Shown: one piece after another, positions 29,388 to 38,651 of the stretch
Layout of the letters: each line of letters starts with the position of its first letter
Numbering within the stretch: position 1 is the stretch's first letter
Source of the DNA: Streptomyces sp. NBC_00154
GTDB lineage: Bacteria > Actinomycetota > Actinomycetes > Streptomycetales > Streptomycetaceae
DNA length: 64,000 nucleotides
Assembly (NCBI RefSeq): GCF_026342835.1
Contig: NZ_JAPEMI010000001.1
Span: 2,796,501-2,860,500 of the forward strand
Reading direction: 5' to 3'
Translations under genes and position numbers: made by a program
Notes under the pieces: generated by a model
Databases searched by the model: none
What the model was told of the DNA's origin: nothing
The model's input: the letters and a program-made list of their open reading frames with translations, nothing else

Positions 29388-30842
29388 ATGCGTCCGTTCC
29401 GCCGGCTGTCCGCGTTCTTCCGCCCGCGTACGTTCCCGGCGGCGGCCGCCGCCCTGTGCGGCGCCGCCCTCCTCGCCGGCTGCACCGCCGACCCGCACCC
29501 GCTGACCTGGTCGAAACCCGACGCCGGGAAGCGCTCCGCGCACCCGGACTCCGGGGACTTCAACGGCGACGGGTACGATGACTACACGACCGTCGTGGAC
29601 TCGGCCTCCCAGGACAAGAAGCGCTTCACGTCGACCCTGGTCGTGGTCTACGGGTCCCGGGACGGCCTGCGCACCGACTGGTCGGACCGCTTCCCGGCCG
29701 GCCGCAAGGACTGGCACTACGAGGGCCCGCCCCTGCGCGCCGACCTGAACGGCGACGGCTTCACCGACCTGGCCGGCACCCGAGCCGTGGCGGAGCAGCG
29801 CTACGGCTTCGTGATGTACGGCGGCGCGCGCGGCCTCGAACCGCCACGACGGGTCGGCGGGCCCGACCTGTTCCACCCCCTCGCCGCCGCAGATTTCGAC
29901 GGGGACGGCCACATCGATCTGCTCGACGGCGGCTACGGCGGCAGAGGCGACCCGAACTACGGGAAGCCGGGCGGCAGCGGACGCATCCTGTACGGCCCGT
30001 TCGACCACGACGGCCGCCACCGGCGCTCGGTGCAGGTGGACCTCTCCCAGGAGGGCTACGCGACGCCTTACTCGGCGACGACGGGCGACTTCGACGCGGA
30101 CGGCCGCGCGGAAGCGGTGCTCACGTACCGGTTCGACTCCGAGGAGGACGAGACCGCGCCCGACGGCCTCACCTCGGTGGCGTACTACGAAGGCGGCGCG
30201 GAGAAGGACGGACCGCGGGGCGCCTTCGTACGCGACCGCGGGCCCGAGGCCGCGCTCGGCCGGGCCGTCTCCACCTTCGACGGCCCCGCCACCCCGGACA
30301 CCGGGGACGCCGACGGGGACGGCATTCCCGACCTGCTCCTGCCGACACCCGGCGCCCGGGGCGGCGTCACCGTCCGCTACGGCGCCACGTCCGGGCTGGG
30401 GACGGGACGTTCGGACACGGCGCTCGGCACCGGGCGGCGCGAGGACTTCGGCGACGGGCCCGTCGTCGGCGAGGTGAACGGGGACGGCAAACCCGACGTC
30501 CTTGTCGACACCCCCGGCTTCCGCCGCCACGACGGAAAGATCACGCTGCTGCCGGGCGGCGCTTCCGGTGTGCCGTCCACCGCCGGTGAGCAGTCGGTCG
30601 ACGCGGAGAGCGACGGGCTGCCCGGCAGCCCGAACCCGCACTACTGGAACTACTTCGTCCACTCGGGCCCGCTGCTCGACGTCAACGGCGACGGACACGA
30701 TGACGCGATCGTGTTCGGGGAGCTCTACAACAAGCGCAAGGGCCAGTACATCGTGCTGCGCGGCACGGCCGACGGCCTCGATCCGCACCGGTCGCAAGGG
30801 TTCACACCGCACGACATCGGCATACAACTCCGGATCGAATAG
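29388..30842 (+). CDS. FG-GAP/VCBS-repeat lipoprotein
   Basis: The 484-residue protein has a signal sequence ending in the lipobox LLAGC (Cys32), so it should be anchored on the outer face of the membrane. At least six FG-GAP-like blades follow, each with an Asp-rich calcium loop such as DFNGDGYDDYT, DLNGDGFTDLA, DFDGDGHIDLL, DADGDGIPDLL and DVNGDGHDDAI. These build a beta-propeller like integrin alpha heads, commonly used for protein or glycan binding. It is the first of four or five FG-GAP loci between 29.4 and 35.0 kb. Confidence 0.85.
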   Translation: MRPFRRLSAFFRPRTFPAAAAALCGAALLAGCTADPHPLTWSKPDAGKRSAHPDSGDFNGDGYDDYTTVVDSASQDKKRFTSTLVVVYGSRDGLRTDWSDRFPAGRKDWHYEGPPLRADLNGDGFTDLAGTRAVAEQRYGFVMYGGARGLEPPRRVGGPDLFHPLAAADFDGDGHIDLLDGGYGGRGDPNYGKPGGSGRILYGPFDHDGRHRRSVQVDLSQEGYATPYSATTGDFDADGRAEAVLTYRFDSEEDETAPDGLTSVAYYEGGAEKDGPRGAFVRDRGPEAALGRAVSTFDGPATPDTGDADGDGIPDLLLPTPGARGGVTVRYGATSGLGTGRSDTALGTGRREDFGDGPVVGEVNGDGKPDVLVDTPGFRRHDGKITLLPGGASGVPSTAGEQSVDAESDGLPGSPNPHYWNYFVHSGPLLDVNGDGHDDAIVFGELYNKRKGQYIVLRGTADGLDPHRSQGFTPHDIGIQLRIE

Positions 30843-31238
30843 CCGCGCCCGGCCCGATGCTACGCGGACGTGTCGGCGGGAGCACCCGGCGCGAACGCGA
30901 GGTCGGGCGGGATCCGGCATCGCGAGGCGGACGAGGAGCCGCCGCGCCCGGGTGCGGTCCCGGTGAAGCCGGGAAGGGGTTTTGGGATGGTTTCGTACAG
31001 GCTGTGCTCGGCCGGCAGCGGGAGTCTCAGGGGAGGCCCCGTGCCTCCTCCCTCCCGCCTCCACCTCCCGCCCCAGAAATAGTTGTGCCCCCCATACAAC
31101 CCTCCGGCCCCACCGCGAGTCTCCTGTTCGCCAACCGCACGGCTACGCCTGGGACAACTCCCGGCAAACGCCCGCGGAACGCACCCCATTGACTGCGGAT
31201 GCCCGCCAGGCATCCCCGCATGCTGCAGGAGAACCCGC
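30843..31238. other. Intergenic stretch without a convincing gene
   Basis: No ORF here shows a recognisable family or credible start. Codon usage changes frame repeatedly. The final 10 bp before 31239 carry the GCAGGAGAAC ribosome-binding region of the next FG-GAP gene. Confidence 0.5.
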
Positions 31239-32723
31239 ATGCAGAAGCACAAGCGCACCCCCGCTCCTTCTCCCACGCGCATACGCCTCGCCACCGCGAC
31301 GGCGGCGGCCGCCGCGCTGACCGCGGGGCTGCTCGCCGTGTCGGCAGGCAGCGCGTCCGCGGTGACCGGCGTGGCCCGCGCCGACGCCGATGCCGACTTC
31401 AACGGCGACGGCATCGGCGACACCGCCGTCTCCGCCTCGCACGCCTATGTCGGCGGCCACGCGGATGCCGGGCAGATCGCCGTCGTCTACGGCGGCACGG
31501 TCTCCAAGAAGTACGCGACGATCAGCCAGAACACGGCAGGCGTACCCGGCAACGCCGAGAGCGGCGATGTCTTCGGCGCAGACTCGGCGTACGGGGACTT
31601 CGACGGCGACGGGTACGACGACCTGCTGGTCAGCGCCCCCGGAGAAGACGTCGGCTCCGACAAGGACGGCGGCACGGCGGCCATCCTCTGGGGCTCGCCC
31701 TCGGGCCTCACCGGCGGCACGACGGTCGCCGACCCGCGGCCCACCAAGCACGACGGCTTCGGCGGGCCGGCCGAGGCCGGCGACTTCAACGGCGACGGCA
31801 AGGCCGACTTCGCGATCGCGTCCGACCAAGGTTCCGCCACGGTGGACATCTTCACCGGCCCGTTCACCCGCACCAACACCACAGGTCGGCACACCACGCT
31901 CTCCGCCGCCGTCTACAGCGGCGACGGCGCGGGCATCTGGAACCTCCACTCGGGCGACGCCAACGGCGACGGCAGCGACGACCTGATCGTCAACGGCTAC
32001 TCGACCGAGACCGACTACAACGCCAACCTCTGGATCCCGGGCAGCACGTCGGGCCTGAGCGCGGCGCGCTCCCAGCGCCTGCCCACCGGTGTCATCACGG
32101 ATCTCGGCGACACGGACAGCGACGGCTACGACGACGTCGTCATCGGCAACTTCTGGGCCGACTCCAACAGCAAGGCCGAAAGCGGGGCGGTCTCCGTGGT
32201 GCACGGCACCGCGTCGGGCCCGTCCGCCGGCGACACCCAGAAGTTCACGCAGGAGACCCCCGGCGTCCCGGGCGGCAGCGAGGGCGGCGACGGCTTCGGC
32301 GCCGAGGTCGACCTCGGCGACGTCAACGGCGACGGCCACCTCGACCTGGTCGTCGGCACCCCCGGCGAGGACCTGACCGGCGGCGCCGACGCCGGAGCGG
32401 CGACGGTCCTGTACGGCGCCGCGGACGGCTCCGGAATCACCGGCTCGGGCGCCCTGTTCCTCGAGCAGAACAACGCGTACGTACCCAACACCAATGAGAA
32501 GAACGACCAGTTCGGTTCGGACGTCCACCTCGACGACCTCAACGGTGACGGCCGCGACGAGGTGTACGTGGGCGCGCTGGGGGAGAACGGCTCCAACGGC
32601 GCTCTCTACCCGGTCCGCGTGAACGCCGACGGCACCCTCGCCGCCTCCTCCGGCATCTACACCTCCACCCTCGGTATCTCCGCCACCGGCACCCCGCGCC
32701 TGGGCGCCAACTTCACGGACTGA
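31239..32723 (+). CDS. Secreted FG-GAP/VCBS-repeat protein
   Basis: The 494-residue protein has a signal peptide (RIRLATATAAAAALTAGLLAV, cleavage near A-S-A) and seven or so FG-GAP blades, including DFNGDGIGDTAVSASHAYVGG, DFDGDGYDDLLVSAPGED, DSDGYDDVVIGNF and DVNGDGHLDLVVGTPGED. ATG at 31239 was chosen over the open frame from 31083 because it directly precedes the basic signal-peptide start and has AGGAG upstream. Probably a calcium-binding extracellular propeller of unknown ligand. Confidence 0.85.
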   Translation: MQKHKRTPAPSPTRIRLATATAAAAALTAGLLAVSAGSASAVTGVARADADADFNGDGIGDTAVSASHAYVGGHADAGQIAVVYGGTVSKKYATISQNTAGVPGNAESGDVFGADSAYGDFDGDGYDDLLVSAPGEDVGSDKDGGTAAILWGSPSGLTGGTTVADPRPTKHDGFGGPAEAGDFNGDGKADFAIASDQGSATVDIFTGPFTRTNTTGRHTTLSAAVYSGDGAGIWNLHSGDANGDGSDDLIVNGYSTETDYNANLWIPGSTSGLSAARSQRLPTGVITDLGDTDSDGYDDVVIGNFWADSNSKAESGAVSVVHGTASGPSAGDTQKFTQETPGVPGGSEGGDGFGAEVDLGDVNGDGHLDLVVGTPGEDLTGGADAGAATVLYGAADGSGITGSGALFLEQNNAYVPNTNEKNDQFGSDVHLDDLNGDGRDEVYVGALGENGSNGALYPVRVNADGTLAASSGIYTSTLGISATGTPRLGANFTD

Positions 32724-32745
32724 CGCCGACCTCGCACCACAATCC

Positions 32746-32778
32746 GGCCGGGCCCGCGCATCCGTCGCGGGTCCGGCC
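32746..32778 (+). terminator. Terminator between FG-GAP genes
   Basis: GGCCGGGCCCGCG pairs with CGCGGGTCCGGCC (one G-T pair) over 13 bp, 23 bp after the stop at 32723. A near-identical hairpin follows the next FG-GAP gene. Confidence 0.75.
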
Positions 32779-32804
32779 TCCCCCTCTCCCGGAAGCCCGA
32801 CATC

Positions 32805-34226
32805 ATGCGCAAGCGCACCCTTGTCCTGGCGGCAGCCCTCACGACCGGTCTGCTCGCCCTGCCCGTGACGACGACGGCGGCCTCCGCCACACCGTCCGGG
32901 CTGCAGGGCGACTTCAACGGCGACGGCTACCGCGACCTCGCGATCGGTGTACCCGCGGGCATCAGCGGGGCCACCGACGCCGGATACGTAACCGTCGTGT
33001 ACGGCACATCCGCCGGCATCGACCCGGCCAAGCACAAGATGATCAGTCAGAACAGCAGCGGTGTCCCGGGTTCCTCTGAAGGGGGCGACTCCTTCGGTGC
33101 CAAGTTGGCCACTGCCGACTTCGACAAGGACGGCTACACCGACCTGGCCGTGGGCGCCCCCGGCGAGGACGTAGGACCGAACTCCGACCAGGGTTCCGTC
33201 AGCATCCTGTGGGGCGGCTCCGCCGGCGTCTCGGGCGGGACAACCGTCTCCGTGCCGAAGGCCTTCGACGGCTCCATGATCGGCAGTGAGCTCGCCGCCG
33301 GGGACTTCGACGGCGATGGCAGCGCCGACGTCGTCGTCAGCACACCGCAGAGTGACCTGCAGATCCAGCACGGCCCCTTCGACCGTTCCGGGGGTGCGGG
33401 GGCAACGGAGACGGTCCACGTCCCCGCCGAGACCGGCACCTTCGTCCGCAACCTCACCGCCGGCGACGTCACCGGCGACAAGAAGGCGGATCTGGTGATC
33501 CAGGCCCGCAAGGACGACGAGGGCCAGTCCCAGGCCTGGCTCTACACCGGCTCCGCAACGGGCCTCGTCAAGTCATGGCAACTCCCGGACAGCGACAGAG
33601 CCGCGATCGGGGACCTCGACAAGGACGGCTACCGCGATATCGCACTCGGCGACTCGTACGAGACGACGGCCATGGGTGGACGGGTCACCATCGTCTACGG
33701 CGCACCGTCCGGCATCAACACCACCAAGGGCGTGAGCTTCCACCAGTCGACGCCCGGAGTGCCCGGCTCTGCGGAGCCGGGCGACATGTTCGGCGGGGCG
33801 CTCGCCATCGGCGACACCAGCGGCGACGGCTATGGCGACCTGGTGATCGGCTCTCCCGGCGAGGACATCGGCACCAAGCCCGACGCCGGTTGCTTCGTCG
33901 TACTGCGGGGCTCCGCGTCCGGCGTCACCACCATCGGCGCCAAGTCCTTCAGCCAGGACTCCACCGGTATCCCCGGCAGCGTGGAGAAGGGCGATCTGTT
34001 CGGCTCGGCGCTGCAGCTGTCGGACACGAACAAGGACGGCAGGGCCGACCTCGCGGTCTCGGCGATCGGAGAGGCCGCACCCCAGGAGTCCGTCCGCTCC
34101 GGAGCCGTCTGGCGCATTCGCGGCTCGAGCACCGGCCCGACCGCCACCGGCTCGATGGCCATCAGCCCCGACGACGCGGGCCGCCCCTGGGACGACGAGA
34201 CGTTCGGCGCCGCACTCACCGGCTGA
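32805..34226 (+). CDS. Secreted FG-GAP/VCBS-repeat protein
   Basis: The 473-residue paralogue of its upstream neighbour has a short signal peptide (MRKRTLVLAAALTTGLLALP) and blades such as DFNGDGYRDLAIGVPAG, DFDKDGYTDLAVGAPGED, DTSGDGYGDLVIGSPGED and DTNKDGRADLAVSAIGE. The 50 bp before its ATG, including hairpin and CATC-ATGCGCAAGCGCACC, recur almost unchanged before the pseudogene at 34308. This indicates tandem duplication of a terminator-gene unit. Confidence 0.85.
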   Translation: MRKRTLVLAAALTTGLLALPVTTTAASATPSGLQGDFNGDGYRDLAIGVPAGISGATDAGYVTVVYGTSAGIDPAKHKMISQNSSGVPGSSEGGDSFGAKLATADFDKDGYTDLAVGAPGEDVGPNSDQGSVSILWGGSAGVSGGTTVSVPKAFDGSMIGSELAAGDFDGDGSADVVVSTPQSDLQIQHGPFDRSGGAGATETVHVPAETGTFVRNLTAGDVTGDKKADLVIQARKDDEGQSQAWLYTGSATGLVKSWQLPDSDRAAIGDLDKDGYRDIALGDSYETTAMGGRVTIVYGAPSGINTTKGVSFHQSTPGVPGSAEPGDMFGGALAIGDTSGDGYGDLVIGSPGEDIGTKPDAGCFVVLRGSASGVTTIGAKSFSQDSTGIPGSVEKGDLFGSALQLSDTNKDGRADLAVSAIGEAAPQESVRSGAVWRIRGSSTGPTATGSMAISPDDAGRPWDDETFGAALTG

Positions 34227-34249
34227 CACCAGCACGTCCCCATCGCCCG

Positions 34250-34278
34250 CCGGCCGGACCCGCACGCGTCGCGGGTCC
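34250..34278 (+). terminator. Terminator after the third FG-GAP gene
   Basis: GCCGGACCCGC pairs perfectly with GCGGGTCCGGC around a 7-nt loop. It is a duplicate of the hairpin at 32746-32778. Confidence 0.75.
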
Positions 34279-34307
34279 GGCTCCCCCTCTCCAGGAAGCG
34301 GACATCA

Positions 34308-34593
34308 TGCGCAAGCGCACCACCACAGTGGTCCTCGCACTCACGGCGGTCCCCGCGCCAACGAGGACAACGACCACTTCGGTTCGGCCGTGCGGCTCGC
34401 CGACCTCAACGCGGACGGCCGCGCGGACCTCTCCGTCGGCGCGGACGGCGAGAACAGCACGGACGGCGCCATCTGGAGCCTGCGCGGCTCCTCTTCGGGC
34501 GTGACCACCCATGGCGCCGTCAGCTTCCGCGCGTCGGCCGTGGGCATCTCCACGACTGGATACCTGTTCTGCCGAAACGTCATGGCCGACTGA
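34308..34593 (+). pseudogene. FG-GAP pseudogene: signal peptide joined to last blade by a deletion
   Basis: The first 12-15 codons (MRKRTTTVVLALTAV) copy the signal peptide of the 32805 gene. The sequence then jumps out of frame to a C-terminal FG-GAP segment (HFGSAVRLADLNADGRADLS through G-Y-L-F). The two parts are 82 bp out of register, so no intact product is made. A terminator at 34620-34658 follows. Confidence 0.8.
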
Positions 34594-34619
34594 CCACGCA
34601 CGTGCCGTGTGAGCGCAGT

Positions 34620-34658
34620 GAGCCCGTCCCGGGTGGTGGACAGCACCGGGACGGGCTC
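34620..34658 (+). terminator. Terminator after the FG-GAP pseudogene
   Basis: GAGCCCGTCCCGG pairs with CCGGGACGGGCTC around a 13-nt loop. Confidence 0.7.
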
Positions 34659-34740
34659 GTCGCTTTCGCAGAGGAGAAGGGGCCCTGTTCCCGGCGCTGC
34701 CCTGCCCGACCCTGCGTGGTCCTGGCCGCACAACCCTGGC

Positions 34741-35013
34741 AGCGCCCAGAACAGCCAGGCCCCGGCACCCCCCGCGTCGCCGAGGCCGGGGACCCCTTCG
34801 GAACCCCCTGACGGCCGACGGCCACGGCGGCTACGGCGACGGCCCGCCCGACGCCACGGCCGGCTCCCCCGGAACGGCTCGCTCGGCGCGGCCTGGCAGC
34901 TGCGCGGCGACGAGGACGCCGTGCCCAGCCCGTTCTCCCCGCGCATGCTCGGACTGCCCTCGTCCGTCGATCCCTGCGGTACGGATCCGTGCCTCCGAGC
35001 GCCCTGTAGACAC
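34741..35013 (+). pseudogene. Degraded remnant of another FG-GAP gene
   Basis: Scattered across frames are FG-GAP-type segments: G-T-P-R-V-A-E-A-G-D-P-F-G-T, a T-A-D-G-H-G-G-Y-G-D-G loop, and GSLGAAWQLRGDEDAV before a C-terminal MLGLPSSVD. No frame stays open through all of them. The order is that of the end of an FG-GAP protein, so this is a second decayed unit of the array. Confidence 0.55.
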
Positions 35014-35126
35014 CCCTCACTGCTGCATCGGGACACCCTTAGGGGATGTCACAGCTCGGCCGCAAAGCCGGGCCCGATCCTCCGGGCCCGGCACCTCACT
35101 GTCCCGGACCAGGTACGTTCGATTAC

Positions 35127-36041
35127 GTGGCTGGATTCAGGATCGGACGCGGCCGGGACAACCGCACCCCGCAGCAAGGGCAACAGCAACCGCGGCAGCA
35201 GCCGTACGGCACGCAGGCACCACCGCCGCCGTACGGTCAGCAGCCATGGCCGCCGACGGGAGGCAACGGCACCCCGTACACAGCCGGCCGACCCGGGGCA
35301 CATCAGGACAACGGCGGCTACGGCGGCGCACACGGCGAGCCCGAATACTTCGGCGACCCGTACAACCAGCCCCAGCAGCCCCACCGAGGCGACCCGTACG
35401 CCAACAACCCGGGTCACACGCAAGCGTTCAGCATCAACGAGGACCCGTACGGCGACGGCAACACCTACCGCGCCGGCCAGGCCCCCGCCCAGCCCGCAGG
35501 CCCCCGCCTGCACTGGAAGGAACTGCTGAGCGGCATCGTGCTGCGCCCCGGCCCGACGTTCTGGCAGATGCGCGACTACCCCGTCTGGGGCCCGGCGCTC
35601 ATCGTCACGTTCCTCTACGGCCTGCTGGCACTCTTCGGCTTCGACCAGGCCCGCGACGACGCGATCCACGCGACGCTCTCCGCCGCCGTCCCGTACGTCG
35701 TCCTCACGGGCGTCGGCTTCGTCATCGGCGGCCTGGTCCTCGGCGCGGTCACCCACACCCTCGCCCGCCAGCTCGGCGGCGACGGCGCCTGGCAGCCGAC
35801 GGTCGGCCTCTCCATGCTGATCATGTCGATCACGGACGCACCGCGCCTGATATTCGCGCTGTTCCTGGGCGGCGAGAACTCCCTGGTCCAGGTCCTCGGC
35901 TGGGTGACCTGGCTGGCGTCGGCCGCACTCTTCACCTCGATGGTCAGCAAGTCGCACGACCTGCCGTGGCCGAAGGCACTCGGCGCATCCGCGATCCAGC
36001 TGATCGCGCTTCTGTCGATCATCAAACTCGGCACGATCTGA
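35127..36041 (+). CDS. Yip1-domain integral membrane protein
   Basis: The 304-residue protein has a Gln/Pro/Tyr/Gly-rich cytoplasmic N-terminus (residues 1-125) and five membrane segments in the C-terminal half, beginning WGPALIVTFLYGLLALFGF, with VVLTGVGFVIGGLVLGAVTH and ALGASAIQLIALLSIIKLG at the end. The order and length fit the Yip1 family common in actinobacteria. GTG at 35127 (VAGFRIGRGRDN) is the family-like start. Exact role unknown. Confidence 0.8.
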   Translation: MAGFRIGRGRDNRTPQQGQQQPRQQPYGTQAPPPPYGQQPWPPTGGNGTPYTAGRPGAHQDNGGYGGAHGEPEYFGDPYNQPQQPHRGDPYANNPGHTQAFSINEDPYGDGNTYRAGQAPAQPAGPRLHWKELLSGIVLRPGPTFWQMRDYPVWGPALIVTFLYGLLALFGFDQARDDAIHATLSAAVPYVVLTGVGFVIGGLVLGAVTHTLARQLGGDGAWQPTVGLSMLIMSITDAPRLIFALFLGGENSLVQVLGWVTWLASAALFTSMVSKSHDLPWPKALGASAIQLIALLSIIKLGTI

Positions 36042-36066
36042 CGCACCCACCACCCGCACCACAGAA

Positions 36067-36098
36067 ATGACCCCCGGCGCCTCGGCACCGGGGGTCAT
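36067..36098. terminator. Bidirectional terminator between Yip1 and phosphoribosyltransferase genes
   Basis: ATGACCCCCGG pairs with CCGGGGGTCAT around CGCCTCGGCA, between two convergent genes. Confidence 0.8.
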
Positions 36099-36122
36099 CC
36101 ACTTTCCACTGCTGCTCCCGCC

Positions 36123-36620
36123 TCAGGCGTCGAGAACCTGCCCACTGCGCCGCACGACAGGCTTCTCCACACTCCACGGGAAGTTGATCCAGCGATCGGT
36201 CTTCTTCCACACGTACTCGCACTTCACGAGCGAGTGCGACTTCTCGTAGATGACCGCGCTGCGCACCTCGGCGACGTGATCGATACAGAAATCGCGGACC
36301 AGCTTCAGCGTCTTGCCCGTATCGGCGACATCGTCGGCGATCAGGACTTTCTTGTCCGAGAAATCAATGACATTCGGAACGGGCGCCAGCATGACCGGCA
36401 TCTCCAGAGTCGTCCCGACCCCGGTATAGAACTCCACATTCACCAAGTGGATGTTCTTGCAGTCCAGCGCATACGCCAGTCCGCCGGCGACGAAAACCCC
36501 GCCCCGCGCGATGCTGAGCACCACATCCGGCTCGTAGCCGTCGTCGGCCACGGTCTGCGCGAGCTCCCGCACGGCATGACCGAACGCCTCGTACGTCAGG
36601 TTCTCCCGTACGTCATTCAT
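36123..36620 (-). CDS. Phosphoribosyltransferase family protein
   Basis: The 165-residue type I PRTase has the PRPP-binding loop VLIADDVADTGKTL at residues 92-105 and a VVLSIARGGVFVAGGLAY segment near residue 33. It is similar in size to purine salvage enzymes (hypoxanthine/xanthine or guanine PRTases), but the substrate hood is not diagnostic. It lies 9 bp downstream of dcd on the same strand, a likely operon linking salvage and dNTP metabolism. Confidence 0.85.
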   Translation of the reverse strand: MNDVRENLTYEAFGHAVRELAQTVADDGYEPDVVLSIARGGVFVAGGLAYALDCKNIHLVNVEFYTGVGTTLEMPVMLAPVPNVIDFSDKKVLIADDVADTGKTLKLVRDFCIDHVAEVRSAVIYEKSHSLVKCEYVWKKTDRWINFPWSVEKPVVRRSGQVLDA

Positions 36621-36629
36621 GGTCCGGCA

Positions 36630-37205
36630 TCACACCTGAGTCCGATGGAAGTTCATGAACGAACGCGAGGCCGTCGGCCCACGCTGCCCCTGGTAGCGCG
36701 ACCCGTACCGCTCCGAGCCGTACGGGAACTCCGACGGCGAACTCAGCCGGAACATGCACAGCTGACCGATCTTCATTCCCGGCCACAGCTTGATCGGCAG
36801 CGTCGCGAGATTCGACAGCTCCAGGGTCACATGCCCGGAGAACCCGGGATCGATGAACCCGGCCGTCGAATGCGTCACCAGCCCGAGCCGGCCGAGCGAA
36901 CTCTTGCCCTCCAGCCGCGACGCAAGATCGTCGGGCAGTGAGATGACCTCGTACGTCGAGGCGAGCACGAATTCGCCGGGATGCAGGATGAACGCCTCGT
37001 CCCCGTCCGGCTCGACCGTACGGGTCAGGTCCGCCTGCTCGACGGCTGGGTCAATATGCGGATAGCGGTGGTTCTCGAACACCCGGAAGTAGCGGTCGAG
37101 CCGCACGTCGATGCTCGAGGGCTGCACCATCGACGGATCGAACGGATCAATGCGGACCCGCCCGGCGTCGATCTCGGCCCGGATGTCCTTGTCTGAGAGA
37201 AGCAC
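36630..37205 (-). CDS. dcd: dCTP deaminase
   Basis: The 191-residue trimeric enzyme converts dCTP to dUTP for dTMP synthesis. Family motifs include [16 protein letters not shown] near residue 28, [20 protein letters not shown] with the catalytic Glu region, [14 protein letters not shown], and the C-terminal [13 protein letters not shown] nucleotide-binding tail. It starts at GTG 37205. It precedes the PRTase gene in an apparent operon. Confidence 0.96.
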   Translation of the reverse strand: MLLSDKDIRAEIDAGRVRIDPFDPSMVQPSSIDVRLDRYFRVFENHRYPHIDPAVEQADLTRTVEPDGDEAFILHPGEFVLASTYEVISLPDDLASRLEGKSSLGRLGLVTHSTAGFIDPGFSGHVTLELSNLATLPIKLWPGMKIGQLCMFRLSSPSEFPYGSERYGSRYQGQRGPTASRSFMNFHRTQV

Positions 37206-37286
37206 GTCCCGAGGATACGCAGAACGCGCGGGCCCGCCCCAACCGGACCGCCCCGCGCGCTCTGCCGCAACCGTCTGCCGACGCCT

Positions 37287-37460
37287 CTACCGCTCCTCGA
37301 ACACCACAGGAACGGCATGCCGCAACCGGGCACAACGCGGGCAGCGAATAAGCCTCCCGGGACCGATCCGACCGGCCCCGAGCTGCTGCATCGGGAACGA
37401 AGCGGTAGCGAAAATGTGCCCTTCGGCACAGCGGACGACGGTGCGCTCCATGGAGTCCAT
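37287..37460 (-). CDS. Small Cys-containing conserved protein
   Basis: The 57-residue protein (MDSMERTVVRCAEGHIF...) has C-x2-G-H and C-P-R-C pairs that could bind zinc as a ribbon. It ends in a basic R-H-A-V-P-V-V-F-E-E-R. ATG 37460 was chosen because the Cys/His pattern follows immediately; the upstream open frame to 37637 is low-complexity and probably untranslated. Confidence 0.6.
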   Translation of the reverse strand: MDSMERTVVRCAEGHIFATASFPMQQLGAGRIGPGRLIRCPRCARLRHAVPVVFEER

Positions 37461-37682
37461 CAAGTCCCTTCCCCAACAAGCCTTGGACGAGAACGCCACA
37501 TTAGGGGATGAAGAGGACGCCGCTCCAGGCGGCACTCCGACTACGTACGCTACGCCCCAACTCCCGCCCCCGGCACCCGCATCCACACCTCGGACACGAC
37601 ACCCAGGCTTCCGGCTCACGCACCGGGGGCCTGCCATGGGGTAGAGTGTGCGACGATGAGCGTTGATCGACCAGCGCTCCGC

Positions 37683-37756
37683 GCGGGTGTAGTTTAATGG
37701 TAGAACATGAGCTTCCCAAGCTCAGAGCGCGAGTTCGATTCTCGTCACCCGCTCCA
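37683..37756 (+). tRNA. tRNA-Gly(CCC), integration target
   Basis: The acceptor GCGGGTG pairs with CACCCGC. The D arm holds GTTTAATGGTAGAAC. The anticodon stem TGAGC/GCTCA encloses TTCCCAA (anticodon CCC). The T arm is GCGAG-TTCGATT-CTCG, and CCA is encoded at 37754-37756. The 3' part from the anticodon loop is repeated at 43494, 50570 and 61172. This is the only copy with a 5' half and so the functional gene. A rho-independent hairpin (AAGCCCC...GGGGCTT) follows at 37761-37789. Confidence 0.97.
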
Positions 37757-37805
37757 CACAAAAGCCCCAGGCCATCGGCCGGGGGCTTCTTTGTTGTCTG
37801 GACCG
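37713..37805 (+). repeat. att copy 1 (tRNA-Gly 3' half plus terminator)
   Basis: This repeat runs from TTCCCAAGCTCAGAGCGCG in the tRNA anticodon loop through CCA, the AAGCCCC/GGGGCTT hairpin and TTTGTTGTCTGGACCGG. The same roughly 93-bp block recurs three times downstream. It is the left boundary of the tandem array. Confidence 0.9.
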
Positions 37806-37808
37806 GCC

Positions 37809-38651
37809 TAAGCGTCACGCACCACCTCCGCACCACCTCCGCACCACCTTGACCGCCTTTTCGCTGTTCAGCGCCCTTCCCCCGAGCAGCTCGGACCATC
37901 TTGTCCAGCCCGCTCGCCACCTCTTTCTGCCGCTCGTGATTCGAGTGCTGATAAATCAGCGCGGCCTTCTCGGAGGACTGTCCGGCCCGGACCATCGTGT
38001 CCTTGAGCGTTGCCCCCGAGCGCGTGGCGAGCGTGTGCCCGGTGTGACGAAGGTCGTAGAAGCGAAAGCTGTCGGGCATGCCCACCGTCCGTCGCGCCTT
38101 GCGCCACTTCCGCCCGAAGGAGGAGCGGCGGAACGGCGCTCCCTGCTCACCTGTTCCACCGTGGCGATCTCACGCTCGGCAGGCGACTCCTTGCCCGCGC
38201 CACGGATGCGGCAGGGGTTGCGGCGGATCAGTTCGTCGTCGGTGGCGGTTTCGAGGATCGCTTTCAGCAGCCGGTATGACTTGGCCACGGTCGTTGCCCC
38301 AGTGGCCTTGCGTCGCTCTGCCCGCCACTCCCTGACCTTGGGAGCAGTGATCTGATCGAGGTCGACGCCCTCGAATCCCGGAAGGATGTGCAACCGCAGC
38401 AGTCGCCGGTAGAGCTCGTCGGTCGTCGCTGCAAGTTCCCGTTCGTCCACCCACTTCAGTGCGTACTCCCCGAAGTTGACCGCTCCCACATCGGGGTCTC
38501 GCCAGTTCCCACGGGTGAGGTCAGCCTCCACCTGAGACAGCCAGACTTCGGCATCCGTCTTCGTGGCGAAGGTTTCCTGCGCACGGCGCCGCTCCCCCGT
38601 CGAATCGAGGTACGAGGCGGTCCAGCGGCCGGAGCGGTACTGCCGTACCGC
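37809..38651 (-). pseudogene. Tyrosine integrase 1, internally deleted
   Basis: Read from the right, the N-terminal SAM-like part (RWTASYLDSTGERRRAQETF, TTDELYRRLLRLHILPGFEG, NPCRIRGAGKE) is intact to about 38160. The frame then shifts and jumps to the catalytic C-terminus (FRFYDLRHTGHTLATRSG, RAGQSSEKAALIYQHS). Around 150 residues, including the first catalytic Arg, are missing. A second shift in the GCACCACCTCC repeats near the 3' end makes the frame run through the att site. Confidence 0.85.
37819..37847. other. Candidate integrase arm sites right of att copy 1
   Basis: Three GCACCAC heptamers are spaced by CTCC, giving an exact 11-bp period (37819, 37830, 37841). They overlap the integrase 3' end, where attP arm sites of such elements are expected. 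Confidence 0.5.

Noticed and set aside
37501..38085. Integrase C-terminal extension reading AGDENRTRALSLGS
   Set aside because: This is antisense tRNA-Gly sequence read through after a frameshift; it is a frequent annotation artefact and not a protein domain.
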